DNA of 64,000 bases from Idiomarina seosinensis (GTDB lineage Bacteria; Pseudomonadota; Gammaproteobacteria; Enterobacterales; Alteromonadaceae). Within the stretch, counting starts at the first letter, position 1; each line of letters begins with the position of its first letter. This document shows, in pieces, positions 11,613 through 22,893 of the stretch. The stretch spans positions 620,001 to 684,000 of the forward strand of contig NZ_PIQF01000001.1 of assembly GCF_003987275.1 (NCBI RefSeq), read 5' to 3'. The position numbers were made by a program, and so were the translations under genes. The notes below the pieces were generated by a model. That model was not told where the DNA came from, did not search any database, and saw only the letters and a program-made list of their open reading frames with translations.

Positions 11613-12242
11613 ATGTTAAAAGAAGTAGTGTCTGGTGTTAGTTTGTCGTTGCTGATGTTTATTGGCTCAACCAGCCAGGCTTTTGCCCAGGACAATAACC
11701 TTTCAGCGAAGCAACAAGTACAAGAAAAGTTAGCTAAAATGCAGAGCTTGTCAGCAGACTTTAGCCAAACGGTAACCGCTGATAACGGCGATATGCTGCA
11801 GCAGTTAACCGGTGAGCTGGCGATTCAGCGCCCTAACAAGCTGCGCTGGCGGACAGATCCACCGGACGATACCTTAATGATCGCTTCCGGCGATACTGTT
11901 TGGTATTACAACCCGTTTGTAGAGCAAGTAACGCTGTATCGACAAGACGATGCAGCAGCCAATAGCCCGATGTTATTGCTATTGACCGGTAGCGAAGCCC
12001 AGTGGCAGGACTATCGGGTGTCAGTAACGGGTGAGGACCAATATTTAGTCGAACAGATTGAAGGCAGTAACTCGCTGCAACTGACTTTTGCGGACGATGT
12101 GTTACAGCAAATACGTCTAAAGCAGGAGCAGGGCGATACCATTGAGCTAAGTTTGCAGGATGTCGCTATTAATCCGTCGCTGAAGGCAGATTTGTTCCAT
12201 TTTGATATCCCTGACGGGGTGGACGTGGATGACCAACGATAG
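11613..12242 (+). CDS. lolA: Outer-membrane lipoprotein carrier protein LolA
   Basis: The roughly 209-residue periplasmic chaperone carries lipoproteins from LolCDE to LolB. A signal peptide ([15 protein letters not shown], cleaved near residue 25) precedes the LolA core: [32 protein letters not shown] and [16 protein letters not shown]. Two ATGs stand 6 nt apart; I chose the second because AAAGGA lies at proper distance from it. The end overlaps rarA by 14 bp, indicating coupling. Confidence 0.95.
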   Translation: MLKEVVSGVSLSLLMFIGSTSQAFAQDNNLSAKQQVQEKLAKMQSLSADFSQTVTADNGDMLQQLTGELAIQRPNKLRWRTDPPDDTLMIASGDTVWYYNPFVEQVTLYRQDDAAANSPMLLLLTGSEAQWQDYRVSVTGEDQYLVEQIEGSNSLQLTFADDVLQQIRLKQEQGDTIELSLQDVAINPSLKADLFHFDIPDGVDVDDQR

Positions 12243-13570
12243 CCTTGGATTAGACTTTAGTCCGGACTTTCAGCCGTTAGCAGCAAGGCTAAGGGCGCGT
12301 CAGCTCGGTGATTATGTTGGCCAGCAACATTTATTGGCGGTCGGTAAACCCTTGCGCACTGCCGTAGAGCAGGGTCATTTACATTCAATGATCTTATGGG
12401 GCCCGCCCGGCACCGGGAAAACTACGCTGGCAGAGCTTATTGCGGCTCATGCGAATGCAACGGTTAGTCGACTGAGCGCTGTTACTTCCGGCGTTAAAGA
12501 TATCCGACAAGCGATCGAAGAAGCGAAAGCACGAGCGCAACAACAAGGTACCCGAACCCTATTATTTGTGGACGAGGTGCACCGTTTTAATAAAAGCCAG
12601 CAAGACGCTTTTTTGCCGCATATTGAAGATGGCACCGTGGTATTTATCGGTGCAACCACCGAGAACCCCGGCTTTGAACTGAATAACGCACTGTTGTCCA
12701 GAGCTCGTGTCTACCGTTTACAGGCGCTGACAAAGGATGATTTAGAGCAACTGCTTGAGCGTGCTTTAACGGATACTGAACGAGGCCTGGGTAGCCGTCA
12801 GTTGCAATTAGACGAGCAAGCCAGGGCCAGATTACTGGATCTGGCCGGCGGGGATGCGCGACGGTTGCTGAATTACCTGGAAGTGGTGGCTGATTATCTG
12901 CCGTTAGATGAGCAACAGGTAACGGTTGAGATGGTCACGGATGCTATTGGCGAAAAAGCCACTGCCTTTGATCATCAAGGCGATCATTTTTACGATATTC
13001 TATCGGCGTTTCATAAATCGGTACGAGGTTCATCGCCGGATGGTGCGCTATTTTGGTATGCTCGTTTGTTAGTCGGTGGCGGCGATCCGCTGGTGATTGC
13101 CCGGCGGCTGTTGGCGATTGCTTCAGAAGATATTGGTAACGCTGACCCGCGTGCTATGCAGCTCGCGTTAAATGCCTGGGATACCTTTCACAGAGTGGGT
13201 CCCGCAGAGGGTGAACGGGCGATTGCTCAAGCGGTAATTTACTGTGCCTGTGCGGCAAAAAGTAATGCCGTCTATAATGCCTTTAAACAAGCCTTACGCA
13301 CGGCTAAAGAATATGGTGACAGCGAGGTGCCGGAGCATCTGCGCAATGCGCCGACTAAGGTTCATAAAGAGCAGGGCTATGGCGATGATTATAAGTATGC
13401 GCATGATTACCCCAATGCCTATGTGGCCGGAGAGCAGTATTTACCGGATGAGTTAGCGGATACGCGCTTTTACCAACCCAACGAACGCGGTTTAGAAATA
13501 AAAATAAAAGAAAAACTATTAAGACTGCAGTCACTGGATGAACGCAGCCCCTGGGCGCGAGGCAGAGATA

Positions 13571-13584
<14 letters not shown>
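12229..13584 (+). CDS. rarA: Replication-associated recombination protein RarA (MgsA)
   Basis: The 451-residue AAA+ ATPase is related to clamp loaders, with [25 protein letters not shown] at the start, Walker [14 protein letters not shown] (about residue 54), Walker [16 protein letters not shown] and the C-terminal tetramerisation region ([22 protein letters not shown]). It acts at stalled replication forks. The start chosen is the ATG matching the family N-terminus. It overlaps both lolA and crcB by 14 bp. Confidence 0.96.
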
Positions 13585-15592
<2,008 letters not shown>

Positions 15593-15601
15593 TGTTCGTT
15601 A

Positions 15602-15859
15602 CTACCAGGTCAGTTGCTGAGAACAGTCTAACACCAGCTCTAGCCATTGTTTATCATCAAGTTGTTCTATGTAGTCAGGCAGTGTTGTTGCTAACGACTC
15701 TTCGCTTAGGGCGTAGATTGCGTTGCCGCAGTCGCAGGTTGCGGGTAACTCTGTTAAAGCGGTGTCCGTTAGCAGTATTTTATCATTTGCCGCGAGCAAT
15801 TGTCCGTGTTGCTTAAGCCAGCCTGTCAGTGTTTGATGTCTTATCCAGTGCAGTGTCAT
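15602..15859 (-). CDS. tusB: Sulfurtransferase complex subunit TusB (DsrH family)
   Basis: The 85-residue protein starts MTLHWIRHQTLTGWLKQHGQ and matches the small DsrH/TusB family in length. The sequence is divergent, so the call leans on its place between tusC (4-bp overlap) and tusE. It forms the TusBCD heterohexamer that relays persulfide sulfur for tRNA thiolation. Confidence 0.8.
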   Translation of the reverse strand: MTLHWIRHQTLTGWLKQHGQLLAANDKILLTDTALTELPATCDCGNAIYALSEESLATTLPDYIEQLDDKQWLELVLDCSQQLTW

Positions 15860-16170
15860 GAAAACTGTAAAACCTCATTGTAGCTGTTTAGCTGTGGCGC
15901 AAGTTGTTGGCTCGAGATTATCTCAATATCCAGCTGATGGGGATTGCTCAGCGGCTCATCGGTAAACACCAGAATTGGCTCCGCCTCCAGTAACTCCAGC
16001 ATTGCGTAACGTTTGCTGGGGTTGTCGCTGATGCAGTTTACCGCCTCACTAGCCAATATTAACTGCACCGACTGGTCCATGCTCGCCATTGCTAACGCCA
16101 GATCCAGCGCCTCGGTGGCCGCATCGGTATTGGCGGCAGCGGTTTGTAAAATGGCAGTGCGTTTGCTCAT
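15856..16170 (-). CDS. tusC: Sulfurtransferase complex subunit TusC (DsrF family)
   Basis: The 104-residue DsrE/F-fold protein is somewhat shorter than E. coli TusC (119). The pattern of an N-terminal strand, ATEALDLALAMASMDQSVQLIL and a later LLEAEPILVF is consistent with DsrF. I started at the ATG preceded by CCGGAGCCAGCCAAC rather than at an upstream in-frame codon that would overlap tusD. Identification depends partly on the operon. Confidence 0.8.
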   Translation of the reverse strand: MSKRTAILQTAAANTDAATEALDLALAMASMDQSVQLILASEAVNCISDNPSKRYAMLELLEAEPILVFTDEPLSNPHQLDIEIISSQQLAPQLNSYNEVLQFS

Positions 16171-16186
16171 GTTGGCTGGCTCCGGA

Positions 16187-16531
16187 TTAAAATTGTAACG
16201 TGCGATCGGCTTGGGCCATGGCCGCAACCAGCGCGGTCAAACCCGAATCCTCAAAGCCTTCTGCAAAGTCATTGATATTGAGCCGCTCAGCGACCGTATG
16301 ACAGGCAACTAATGGTACCTGACTCTGCTGCGAGAAGCTCTGCCATTGTTGCTGCAGTGCTTTGCTGTCGCCGTTTAAGTTATTTTGCGCATGGTCAACT
16401 GACTGTCGATAAAAGAACACACAGTTAAGCTGGTGGCCTTCGCTCACAGCTTGTCGGGCGAAGCGCAATGCACGCTCGCTAAACGACGCCTCATTGATAC
16501 TGCGCTGCAAAACCAAACACAATTTACTCAT
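16187..16531 (-). CDS. tusD: Sulfurtransferase TusD (DsrE family)
   Basis: The 114-residue DsrE-fold protein carries a cysteine in QVPLVACHTVAERLNI (about residue 81), at the position of the TusD active-site Cys that takes persulfide from TusA. The helix-strand start RSINEASFSERALRFARQAV is typical of DsrE. It is the first gene of tusDCBE. It is slightly shorter than E. coli TusD (128). Confidence 0.88.
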   Translation of the reverse strand: MSKLCLVLQRSINEASFSERALRFARQAVSEGHQLNCVFFYRQSVDHAQNNLNGDSKALQQQWQSFSQQSQVPLVACHTVAERLNINDFAEGFEDSGLTALVAAMAQADRTLQF

Positions 16532-16563
16532 CGGCTATCTCAAGTTTATGACTGAAGAAACAA

Positions 16564-16588
16564 AAACGCCCCGCTGAGCGGGGCGTTT
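16564..16588. terminator. Terminator downstream of yccA (and between yccA and tusD)
   Basis: An 11-bp stem AAACGCCCCGC/GCGGGGCGTTT with a 3-nt loop. On the minus strand it is followed by a T5 run about 27 bp after the yccA stop. Confidence 0.85.
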
Positions 16589-16614
16589 GTTAAATTCGCT
16601 GCTGTTTAAGCGGA

Positions 16615-17283
16615 TTATTCATCGCCGCCAAACGCCATCAGTAATGATAGCAAGTGAACGAACAAGTTATAAAGCGAAACATACAGGGTTACGGTTGCCA
16701 TAATGTAATTACGCTCACCACCATGAATGATCGAGCTGGTTTGCCACATAATCAACATTGCCATTAATGGAATCATAATCGCTGATATAGCTAATTGCAG
16801 CGCAGGCATCTGGAAGAAGAAGTTAGCAATCATGGCAACAAACACCATGATGATACCTGCCATGACAACGCCGCCCAATTTTGACATATCTTTTTTCGTG
16901 GTTAACACGTAAGCCGATGTGGCAAAGAAGGTTAGTGCGGTGCCGCCTAATGCTGTCGCGACCATTTCGCCGCCACCAGGCATCGCTAACGCCATATTAA
17001 GTAGCGGACCTAAGGTGTAACCTAAGAAGCCGGTTAGGGCGAAGGTAAACACGATACCCATGGCACTGTCTTTGGTTTTATGAACCGCGAACAATAAGCC
17101 AAAGTAAGCTATCAGCGTTAGGATGAAGCCAGGATAAGGCAAGTTCATCATGGTGCTGATGGTTGCAGTAATGGCACTGAATGCCAGTGTCATTGCTAAC
17201 AACGAATAAGTATTTCTTAGTACTTTGTTTACGGCCAGTGTCGAGTCCTGCTGACCGACATACGTCTGACTACGGTCGTTCAT
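16615..17283 (-). CDS. yccA: Bax inhibitor-1/YccA family membrane protein
   Basis: The 222-residue protein has seven hydrophobic segments and the BI-1 family features: NKVLRNTYSLLAMTLAFSA at the first segment and the C-terminal LYVSLYNLFVHLLSLL. E. coli YccA is a substrate and modulator of the membrane protease FtsH. The BI-1 family includes calcium-leak channels; which applies here cannot be read from sequence. It is monocistronic between terminators. Confidence 0.92.
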   Translation of the reverse strand: MNDRSQTYVGQQDSTLAVNKVLRNTYSLLAMTLAFSAITATISTMMNLPYPGFILTLIAYFGLLFAVHKTKDSAMGIVFTFALTGFLGYTLGPLLNMALAMPGGGEMVATALGGTALTFFATSAYVLTTKKDMSKLGGVVMAGIIMVFVAMIANFFFQMPALQLAISAIMIPLMAMLIMWQTSSIIHGGERNYIMATVTLYVSLYNLFVHLLSLLMAFGGDE

Positions 17284-17580
17284 AGTTATCTCCGTGTTAA
17301 ATCACTAATTATAAGACTTTTAATTGGGAAAAAAGTTTCTACGTCTGTGAATGAATTATCTATTGTCGATACTATCTTATAAGTAGGGGGCTTGGGTAGT
17401 AATAACAAGGCTATTTTTAACGAAATAGGGGCCTTGCTGGTCGAAATACCGTCTTTTTGGCTATTTAGTCACCAAACAAACTTAAAACTGCAACTTTGTT
17501 TAAATTTTTACTTTACAAGCGAAACCTAGCCCTTTAATATTCGCTTCGTCTTGACGGGGAATAACCCAAACGGACAATTC

Positions 17581-17672
17581 GGAGAGGTGGCAGAGCTCGG
17601 TTGAATGCACCTGACTTGAAATCAGGCGTGGGTTCATACCCACCGGGGGTTCGAATCCCTCCCTCTCCGCCA
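17581..17672 (+). tRNA. tRNA-Ser(UGA)
   Basis: A 92-nt class II tRNA starts GGAGAGGTGGCAGAG and ends CUCUCC-GCCA, with a long variable arm (GCGTGGGTTCATACCCACC) and anticodon loop CTTGAAA, giving anticodon TGA (17617-17619). The CCA end is encoded. Confidence 0.97.
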
Positions 17673-17724
17673 AATTAAAAACAAAAAGGCCCGCTCAATC
17701 GAGCGGGCCTTTTTGTTTTTAATT
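17673..17724. terminator. Very long perfect hairpin terminating tRNA-Ser
   Basis: Immediately after the tRNA CCA, 24 bp read as a perfect inverted repeat around a 4-nt AATC loop (arms 17673-17696 and 17701-17724). The core is AAAAAGGCCCGCTC/GAGCGGGCCTTTTT. It is unusually long for a terminator and symmetric, so it could work on both strands. Confidence 0.85.
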
Positions 17725-17826
17725 CTTGGAGATAGAGCGCCAAGGATGGCGCGAGTCAATCCCACCCTCGTAACAAGTCGACAAATCCCCCTAAACTGAT
17801 ATATTCCATAGAAAACGGAATTTATC

Positions 17827-18795
17827 ATGAATACTGAAACGCCGATGCCGACTAAAGACAACACCTGCAAGAACTGTCATGAGCAGCTGCAGGGAGAGTA
17901 TTGTCATCATTGTGGACAGCAGGACAAACAATATATTCGCAGCATGTTTGCCGTTGTCGGCGATTTATTTGGTGAAATTGGGCACTGGGATTCACGCTTT
18001 TATCGCACCCTGGTTGGTCTATTTTTTAAGCCTGGCTTTTTGTCACTTGAGTTTGTGCGAGGTCGGCATGCGTCTTACGTTCCCCCGTTGCGCCTGTATT
18101 TTTTCATTTCGTTAGTGTCGTTTATGGTCCTGACCTCTCTTATAGATTTTGAGGTAAAGCCACCCTCCGCCGAAGAGCAGCAAAAGTTAGAAGAAGTCCA
18201 AAAAGAACTCGAGCAGTCAATTCCCGAGGAAGCTAAGACGTACCTGCCAGAAGGTGCCGATATTTCAAAAACCACAGGCCTTAACCTGGAAGAAACTGAT
18301 TTACCCTTGATGAGTCCCGAAGAAGAAAAACAGTTAGAGAATAAAATTGCTTACTTGATGCAGAATCCGCAGCAGTTCTCGCAAAAACTGGTATCAATGA
18401 CACCGCAAATGATGCTGTTAATGCTGCCATTTTGGGCGTTGTTCTTAAAGCTGATCTATTTATTCGGACACCGCTATTACCTTGAACACCTGACAGTTGC
18501 GTTGCATACCCATGCTTTTATCTTGCTGACATTAATGCTGGTAACCGTGCTTGAACAGCTGACAACGCCGTTGTTGGCTTACGATTACTGGCGTTGGGTC
18601 TATGTGTTAGCTGACTGGGTAGGCAACCTACTGCTGATTTGGCTGATACTTTATTTATTGCTGACGCAAAAACGCTTTTATCAACAAAGCTGGCCGTTCA
18701 CCATCTTTAAGTTTTTGGTTTCCGGAGTCATCTATTTAGGTTTGTTAGTCGCGTCCTTTGTAATCATGGTGATCATTGGTATTCTGAGTAGCTAA
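17827..18795 (+). CDS. DUF3667 family membrane protein with N-terminal zinc ribbon
   Basis: The 322-residue protein begins with a zinc-ribbon-like CKNCHEQLQGEYCHHCGQQD (residues 15-34) and then the DUF3667 signature FFKPGFLSLEFVRGRHASYVPPLRLYFFISL. An acidic, glutamate-rich cytoplasmic or periplasmic stretch (about 110-180) separates the first membrane segment from four C-terminal ones. The function of DUF3667 proteins is not established. It stands alone between tRNA-Ser and the thioesterase. Confidence 0.82.
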   Translation: MNTETPMPTKDNTCKNCHEQLQGEYCHHCGQQDKQYIRSMFAVVGDLFGEIGHWDSRFYRTLVGLFFKPGFLSLEFVRGRHASYVPPLRLYFFISLVSFMVLTSLIDFEVKPPSAEEQQKLEEVQKELEQSIPEEAKTYLPEGADISKTTGLNLEETDLPLMSPEEEKQLENKIAYLMQNPQQFSQKLVSMTPQMMLLMLPFWALFLKLIYLFGHRYYLEHLTVALHTHAFILLTLMLVTVLEQLTTPLLAYDYWRWVYVLADWVGNLLLIWLILYLLLTQKRFYQQSWPFTIFKFLVSGVIYLGLLVASFVIMVIIGILSS

Positions 18796-18824
18796 TTTAA
18801 ACGGTTGTTTAATAGGGACATCAA

Positions 18825-19616
18825 ATGCAGTTTCACGAAACCTTAGCGCAAATACAAAAACAGGCAGAGCAGACTATTACGTTACCCTCGGGCTGGGCGC
18901 AGGGCCGCGCATTCTTTGGCGGCTTCAGTGCCGCGCTGGTGGCGGAGTTTGTGCTAAAACAATTTCCGCGGGAATATCACTTACGTAGCATGACCACATC
19001 CTTTGTTGCACCGGCCGAAGCCGGCGAGGCAAGCTTAAGTCTGCGCATTTTACGCGAAGGGAAGTCTGTTATTCAGGTAGCAGCAGAGCTGCAGCAACAA
19101 GGACAGGTGATGTTGTCCTGTCTGGCCAGTTTGGGCAAAAAACGTGATTCGGTGGTAAAGGTGGAAGGTGAAGCTTCGCCGGACCTTAAAACCATTAACG
19201 ATGGTCCTGGCTTACCGGAAGCTGACATCGTGCCCGAATTTGCGAAAAACTTTGATTATCGCATTACCTCAGGCGGCATGCCGTTTAGTGGTCAGCCCGG
19301 CAGAACCTTTGGTGGCTGGGTGCGTTTTCGGCATGAGCAGCAGCGCTTAACAACAGCGGCGATTCTTGCTTTGGTTGATGCGTGGCCACCAGCGGTTTTG
19401 CCGCATTTAAAGCAGCCGGCACCGGCGTCGTCGTTAACCTGGACCATCGAGTTTCCGGATATTGACCTAGCCCCCTTTAATACGCATGACTGGTTTCAGT
19501 ATGAGGCATTTATTGAACAGGCTGCCGATGGCTACGGTCACAGCAGAGCTGGATTATGGAGCGAGCAGGGCGAACTGATAGCTATTAGTCGACAAACGTT
19601 TACGGTGTTCGCTTAA
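18825..19616 (+). CDS. Acyl-CoA thioesterase (TesB-like, double hot-dog)
   Basis: The 263-residue protein has two hot-dog halves: GWAQGRAFFGGFSAALVAEFVL in the first and RTFGGWVRFRHEQQRLTTAAILALVDAWPPAVL in the second, where the Asp of ALVDAWPP matches the general catalytic position of TesB-type thioesterases. It likely hydrolyses acyl-CoA; chain length is not predictable. It abuts the DNA glycosylase gene (1-bp overlap), so the two are cotranscribed. Confidence 0.85.
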   Translation: MQFHETLAQIQKQAEQTITLPSGWAQGRAFFGGFSAALVAEFVLKQFPREYHLRSMTTSFVAPAEAGEASLSLRILREGKSVIQVAAELQQQGQVMLSCLASLGKKRDSVVKVEGEASPDLKTINDGPGLPEADIVPEFAKNFDYRITSGGMPFSGQPGRTFGGWVRFRHEQQRLTTAAILALVDAWPPAVLPHLKQPAPASSLTWTIEFPDIDLAPFNTHDWFQYEAFIEQAADGYGHSRAGLWSEQGELIAISRQTFTVFA

Positions 19617-20221
19617 TGGGTGCCGCAGCTAACCCTAAAACTGCCGCCAGCATTCAGCAGCATCTTATCGATACTCAGCCGGGACTAGAGCTGTTGATGC
19701 TGGAAGTGGAAAAGCAACCGGTGTTAACGCGTTCAGAAGTGCACCCGGTAGAGGCGCTGCCACGTATTGTGATTCGACAGATGTTGTCGCTGGCAGCATC
19801 ACGCACAATTATCGAACGCGCTGAAGCGAAGGCCAAACAGCAAAACTGTCGGTTAGCCCAGTTGCGACGCGATGATTTACTCGAATGCGGTATCAGTAAG
19901 AGCAAAGCCGCAACCATTGGCTCGATAGAATCTTATTATCAGAGTTCCCCTGAACAAATGCTGGGTTGGGCAGAGCTGCCCACGGAGCGTCTGTTAAAAG
20001 AGGTAACCTCAATTAAGGGTATTGGCCCCTGGTCAGCAGGTATTTTGGCGATGTTTCATTATGCGCATGAGGATCTGTTCCCGACCCAAGACAGCTCTTT
20101 GCGCAAAGCGATAGCGCTGCTGGCCGATCGCGATATCAACATAATCCCTGAACGCGCCAGTCCTTACCGCAGCTATCTGGCCTGCTATTTATGGCAATTT
20201 CTTGACCAAAAACGTATTTAA
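19616..20221 (+). CDS. DNA-3-methyladenine glycosylase-like HhH-GPD protein (AlkA family)
   Basis: The 201-residue protein contains the helix-hairpin-helix VTSIKGIGPWSAGILAMFHY (about residues 127-146) and the conserved downstream Asp in FPTQDSSLRKA (about residue 157), the catalytic acid of HhH-GPD glycosylases. No iron-sulfur cluster cysteines are visible. It excises alkylated bases in base-excision repair; the exact lesion is inferred. It is shorter than E. coli AlkA (282) because it lacks the N-terminal domain. Confidence 0.87.
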   Translation: MGAAANPKTAASIQQHLIDTQPGLELLMLEVEKQPVLTRSEVHPVEALPRIVIRQMLSLAASRTIIERAEAKAKQQNCRLAQLRRDDLLECGISKSKAATIGSIESYYQSSPEQMLGWAELPTERLLKEVTSIKGIGPWSAGILAMFHYAHEDLFPTQDSSLRKAIALLADRDINIIPERASPYRSYLACYLWQFLDQKRI

Positions 20222-20398
20222 CTTCAGCGTGAAGTTAGGGTAAATAGAGCATGAAGCTAATCTAATGGTTTTCTTAATTGCGTCTTGCAGTTTGGCTAAT
20301 TTCGTTAAATGTTTAGTCGTGATGTCGCCGTCCTAAAATAGGCGCAAGCATCATTTTACATTATCGATTAATGGACAATTTTGACAAGGAACGCTGTT

Positions 20399-21049
20399 AT
20401 GAATCACATTATTTTAGCAATTTCGAACCCATTTATTAGTGCTGGTATGGCTTCAATACTCGAAGATGGACTAGGACATACTATCGAAACGGTAACCTCG
20501 CTCATGCAGTTAAGAGTTGCCTGCAACAAGCGTGACGACGCCATTGTCGTATTATGCAGCCGGTTAGGCGATGATGCCACGGTAGAAACTTGGCGCCGAC
20601 TGGTTCGGCGTTATAAAGAATTACGACTGATTGTCTGGGGCAAAAGTTATCAGGACGTACTCGATTTTCAGTGCAGTGTGCCGCACGTCGATGGTTATTT
20701 GTTAGAATCCAGCAGTGGTCAGGAATTAAAAGAAGCCGTACTCGCGTTAAAACAAGGCAGTGTTTATGTGGCAGCGCCGGTAGCGCGGTACCTAGCGCAA
20801 AACCCGCACTTGGATCGCAATACGCCGATTGTCGATAAGTTGAGTGAACGCGAACTACAGGTCGCGCAAATGATCAGCCGCGGAGTTAAAGTGTCATCGA
20901 TAGCTGATCACTTAAGTATCAGCAGTAAAACAATTAATACCTTTCGCTATCGCATTTTTAGCAAACTCGGTGTGCAGGGTGATGTACAATTAACGCATCT
21001 TGCTATTCATAGCGGCTTAGTCGAAGTTAATCAGCACAAGGAACTATGA
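20399..21049 (+). CDS. uvrY: UvrY/GacA-type LuxR-family regulator with degenerate receiver domain
   Basis: The 216-residue protein ends in an intact LuxR-type HTH (LSERELQVAQMISRGVKVSSIADHLSISSKTINTFRYRIFSKL) closely like UvrY, and sits directly before uvrC (4-bp overlap), the conserved uvrY-uvrC position. The receiver domain lacks the usual acidic pair (IILAISNPFISAG in place of a LVDDH-type start), the phospho-accepting Asp (AIVVLCSRLGDD) and the conserved Lys (YLLESSS). The start is the ATG preceded by AAGGAACGCTGTT. It is probably not phosphorylated, so BarA-type control may be lost or altered. Confidence 0.85.
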   Translation: MNHIILAISNPFISAGMASILEDGLGHTIETVTSLMQLRVACNKRDDAIVVLCSRLGDDATVETWRRLVRRYKELRLIVWGKSYQDVLDFQCSVPHVDGYLLESSSGQELKEAVLALKQGSVYVAAPVARYLAQNPHLDRNTPIVDKLSERELQVAQMISRGVKVSSIADHLSISSKTINTFRYRIFSKLGVQGDVQLTHLAIHSGLVEVNQHKEL

Positions 21050-22869
21050 CAAAAACCTTTGATTCTGAAAACTTTTTACGTCACCTGACCCATCAACCCG
21101 GTGTTTACCGGATGTATGACGAGGCGGGTGACGTGATCTACGTGGGTAAGGCGAAAGATCTGCGTAAGCGGGTCTCAAGCTACTTCCGCGAAAAAGTGGA
21201 TCGAGTGAAAACGCAGGTATTGGTTAAGCAAATCGCGGACATGGACGTGACGGTAACCAATACCGAAGCCGAAGCGTTGATCCTGGAAAACACCTTTATC
21301 AAAAAATATCGTCCCCGTTATAACGTTTTGCTGCGGGACGATAAATCCTATCCTTATATTATTCTGACCGATCACCAACATCCCCGGTTAGGCTTTCATC
21401 GGGGCGCGCGGCGCCAAAAGGGCGATTACTTTGGTCCCTTTCCGAACGGCGCGGCAGTGCGCGAGAGCCTGCGTTTAATGCAAAAAATCTTTCCGGTGCG
21501 TCAGTGTGAGGATTCTTATTACCGGGCACGCAGCAGACCCTGTTTGCAGTACCAGTTAAAACGCTGCCTGGCGCCTTGCGTCAATGTCTGTACCGACGAA
21601 GAGTATGCGGAACAGGTTCGTTTTGCTAAGCAGTTTCTGGGCGGTAAAAACCAGCAGGTTATCGATCAGTTGGTGAGCAAAATGGAAACCGCCAGCGAAG
21701 CGCTAGACTTTGAGCGCGCGGCCCGTTATCGCGATCAAATTGCGATGCTCAGACGCACCCAAGAGCGTAACTCAGTGACCGGTGCGCAGCAGGAACTGGA
21801 TGTGATTGGCCTGGCAAGAGGCAATGGCTTTGTTACAGTGCAGATGTTGTTTGTCCGTGATAATCATTTGCAGGGCAGCCGCAGTTATTTTCCGAAAGTT
21901 CCGGCAGATACTCCAGACGATGAACTGTTGAGAGCGTTCCTGTTGCAGTTTTATCTGTCTGATACTGCGGGCCGTAAAGTGCCCTCGGAAATTATCTTGC
22001 CCGCGGATGCCAGCCGCGATGATGTGCTGGCCGAAGTGATGGGGCAGGCGGTTAATAAGAAAGTAAGGTTACTGCAAAATGTGCGCGGCGAGCGTAAGCA
22101 ATACCAGCAGTTGGCTCAGAAAAATGCAGTTAATGCGCTGGAAAGCAAGCTTAATCAGCAGAGCACCATGAACCGTCGTACGAAGGCACTGGAGCAGGTA
22201 CTGGAACTCGGTGTGCCGATACAGCGCATGGAATGTTTTGATATTAGCCACACCATGGGACAGCAAACCGTTGCCTCATGCGTAGTGTTCGATCAGAACG
22301 AACCTAAAAAAACCGACTACCGGCGCTATAACATTGACGGTATTACCCCGGGCGATGATTACGCAGCAATGTCGAAAGCCCTGGCAAAACGGTACGACAA
22401 CGCCAAGGAAGCCGGTAACATCCCGGATATCCTTTTTATTGACGGTGGTAAAGGGCAGCTGGCTCAGGCGGAAAAGTATTTTGCCGACTGGGGTAAGGAG
22501 ACGCCCCTATTGATTGGCGTCGCCAAAGGTGAGTCACGCAAGCCGGGGCTGGAAACATTAATCATGGCCGGCAGCCACGAAACCATTCCTCTTAATAAAG
22601 ATGCCAGTGCGCTACACTTAATTCAGCATATCCGCGATGAATCGCACCGTTTCGCCATAACGGGTCACCGGCAAAAACGTGGTAAAGCCAAGAAAACCTC
22701 AAGTCTGGAACAAATTGAAGGTATCGGTGCTAAGCGTCGCCAGAAAATATTAAAAAATCTGGGTGGATTACATGAGGTAAAAAACGCTAGTATTGAGCAA
22801 CTCGCGAATGTTCCGGGAATCAGTCGGGCGTTAGCAGAAAAAATTTATTATTCATTTAGAGATGAGTAA
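21046..22869 (+). CDS. uvrC: Excinuclease ABC subunit C
   Basis: The 607-residue protein matches UvrC in length: N-terminal GIY-YIG nuclease (QPGVYRMYDEAGDVIYVGKAKDLRKR), a cysteine-rich segment (RPCLQYQLKRCLAPCVNVC), a UVR domain near residues 200-240, the RNase H-like second nuclease (GMECFDISHTMGQ-like block) and C-terminal HhH repeats (IEGIGAKRRQKILKNLGG). It makes both incisions in nucleotide excision repair. It is cotranscribed with uvrY and probably pgsA. Confidence 0.98.
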   Translation: MTKTFDSENFLRHLTHQPGVYRMYDEAGDVIYVGKAKDLRKRVSSYFREKVDRVKTQVLVKQIADMDVTVTNTEAEALILENTFIKKYRPRYNVLLRDDKSYPYIILTDHQHPRLGFHRGARRQKGDYFGPFPNGAAVRESLRLMQKIFPVRQCEDSYYRARSRPCLQYQLKRCLAPCVNVCTDEEYAEQVRFAKQFLGGKNQQVIDQLVSKMETASEALDFERAARYRDQIAMLRRTQERNSVTGAQQELDVIGLARGNGFVTVQMLFVRDNHLQGSRSYFPKVPADTPDDELLRAFLLQFYLSDTAGRKVPSEIILPADASRDDVLAEVMGQAVNKKVRLLQNVRGERKQYQQLAQKNAVNALESKLNQQSTMNRRTKALEQVLELGVPIQRMECFDISHTMGQQTVASCVVFDQNEPKKTDYRRYNIDGITPGDDYAAMSKALAKRYDNAKEAGNIPDILFIDGGKGQLAQAEKYFADWGKETPLLIGVAKGESRKPGLETLIMAGSHETIPLNKDASALHLIQHIRDESHRFAITGHRQKRGKAKKTSSLEQIEGIGAKRRQKILKNLGGLHEVKNASIEQLANVPGISRALAEKIYYSFRDE

Positions 22870-22893
22870 CATCCCACAAGGAAACTGTAGATA

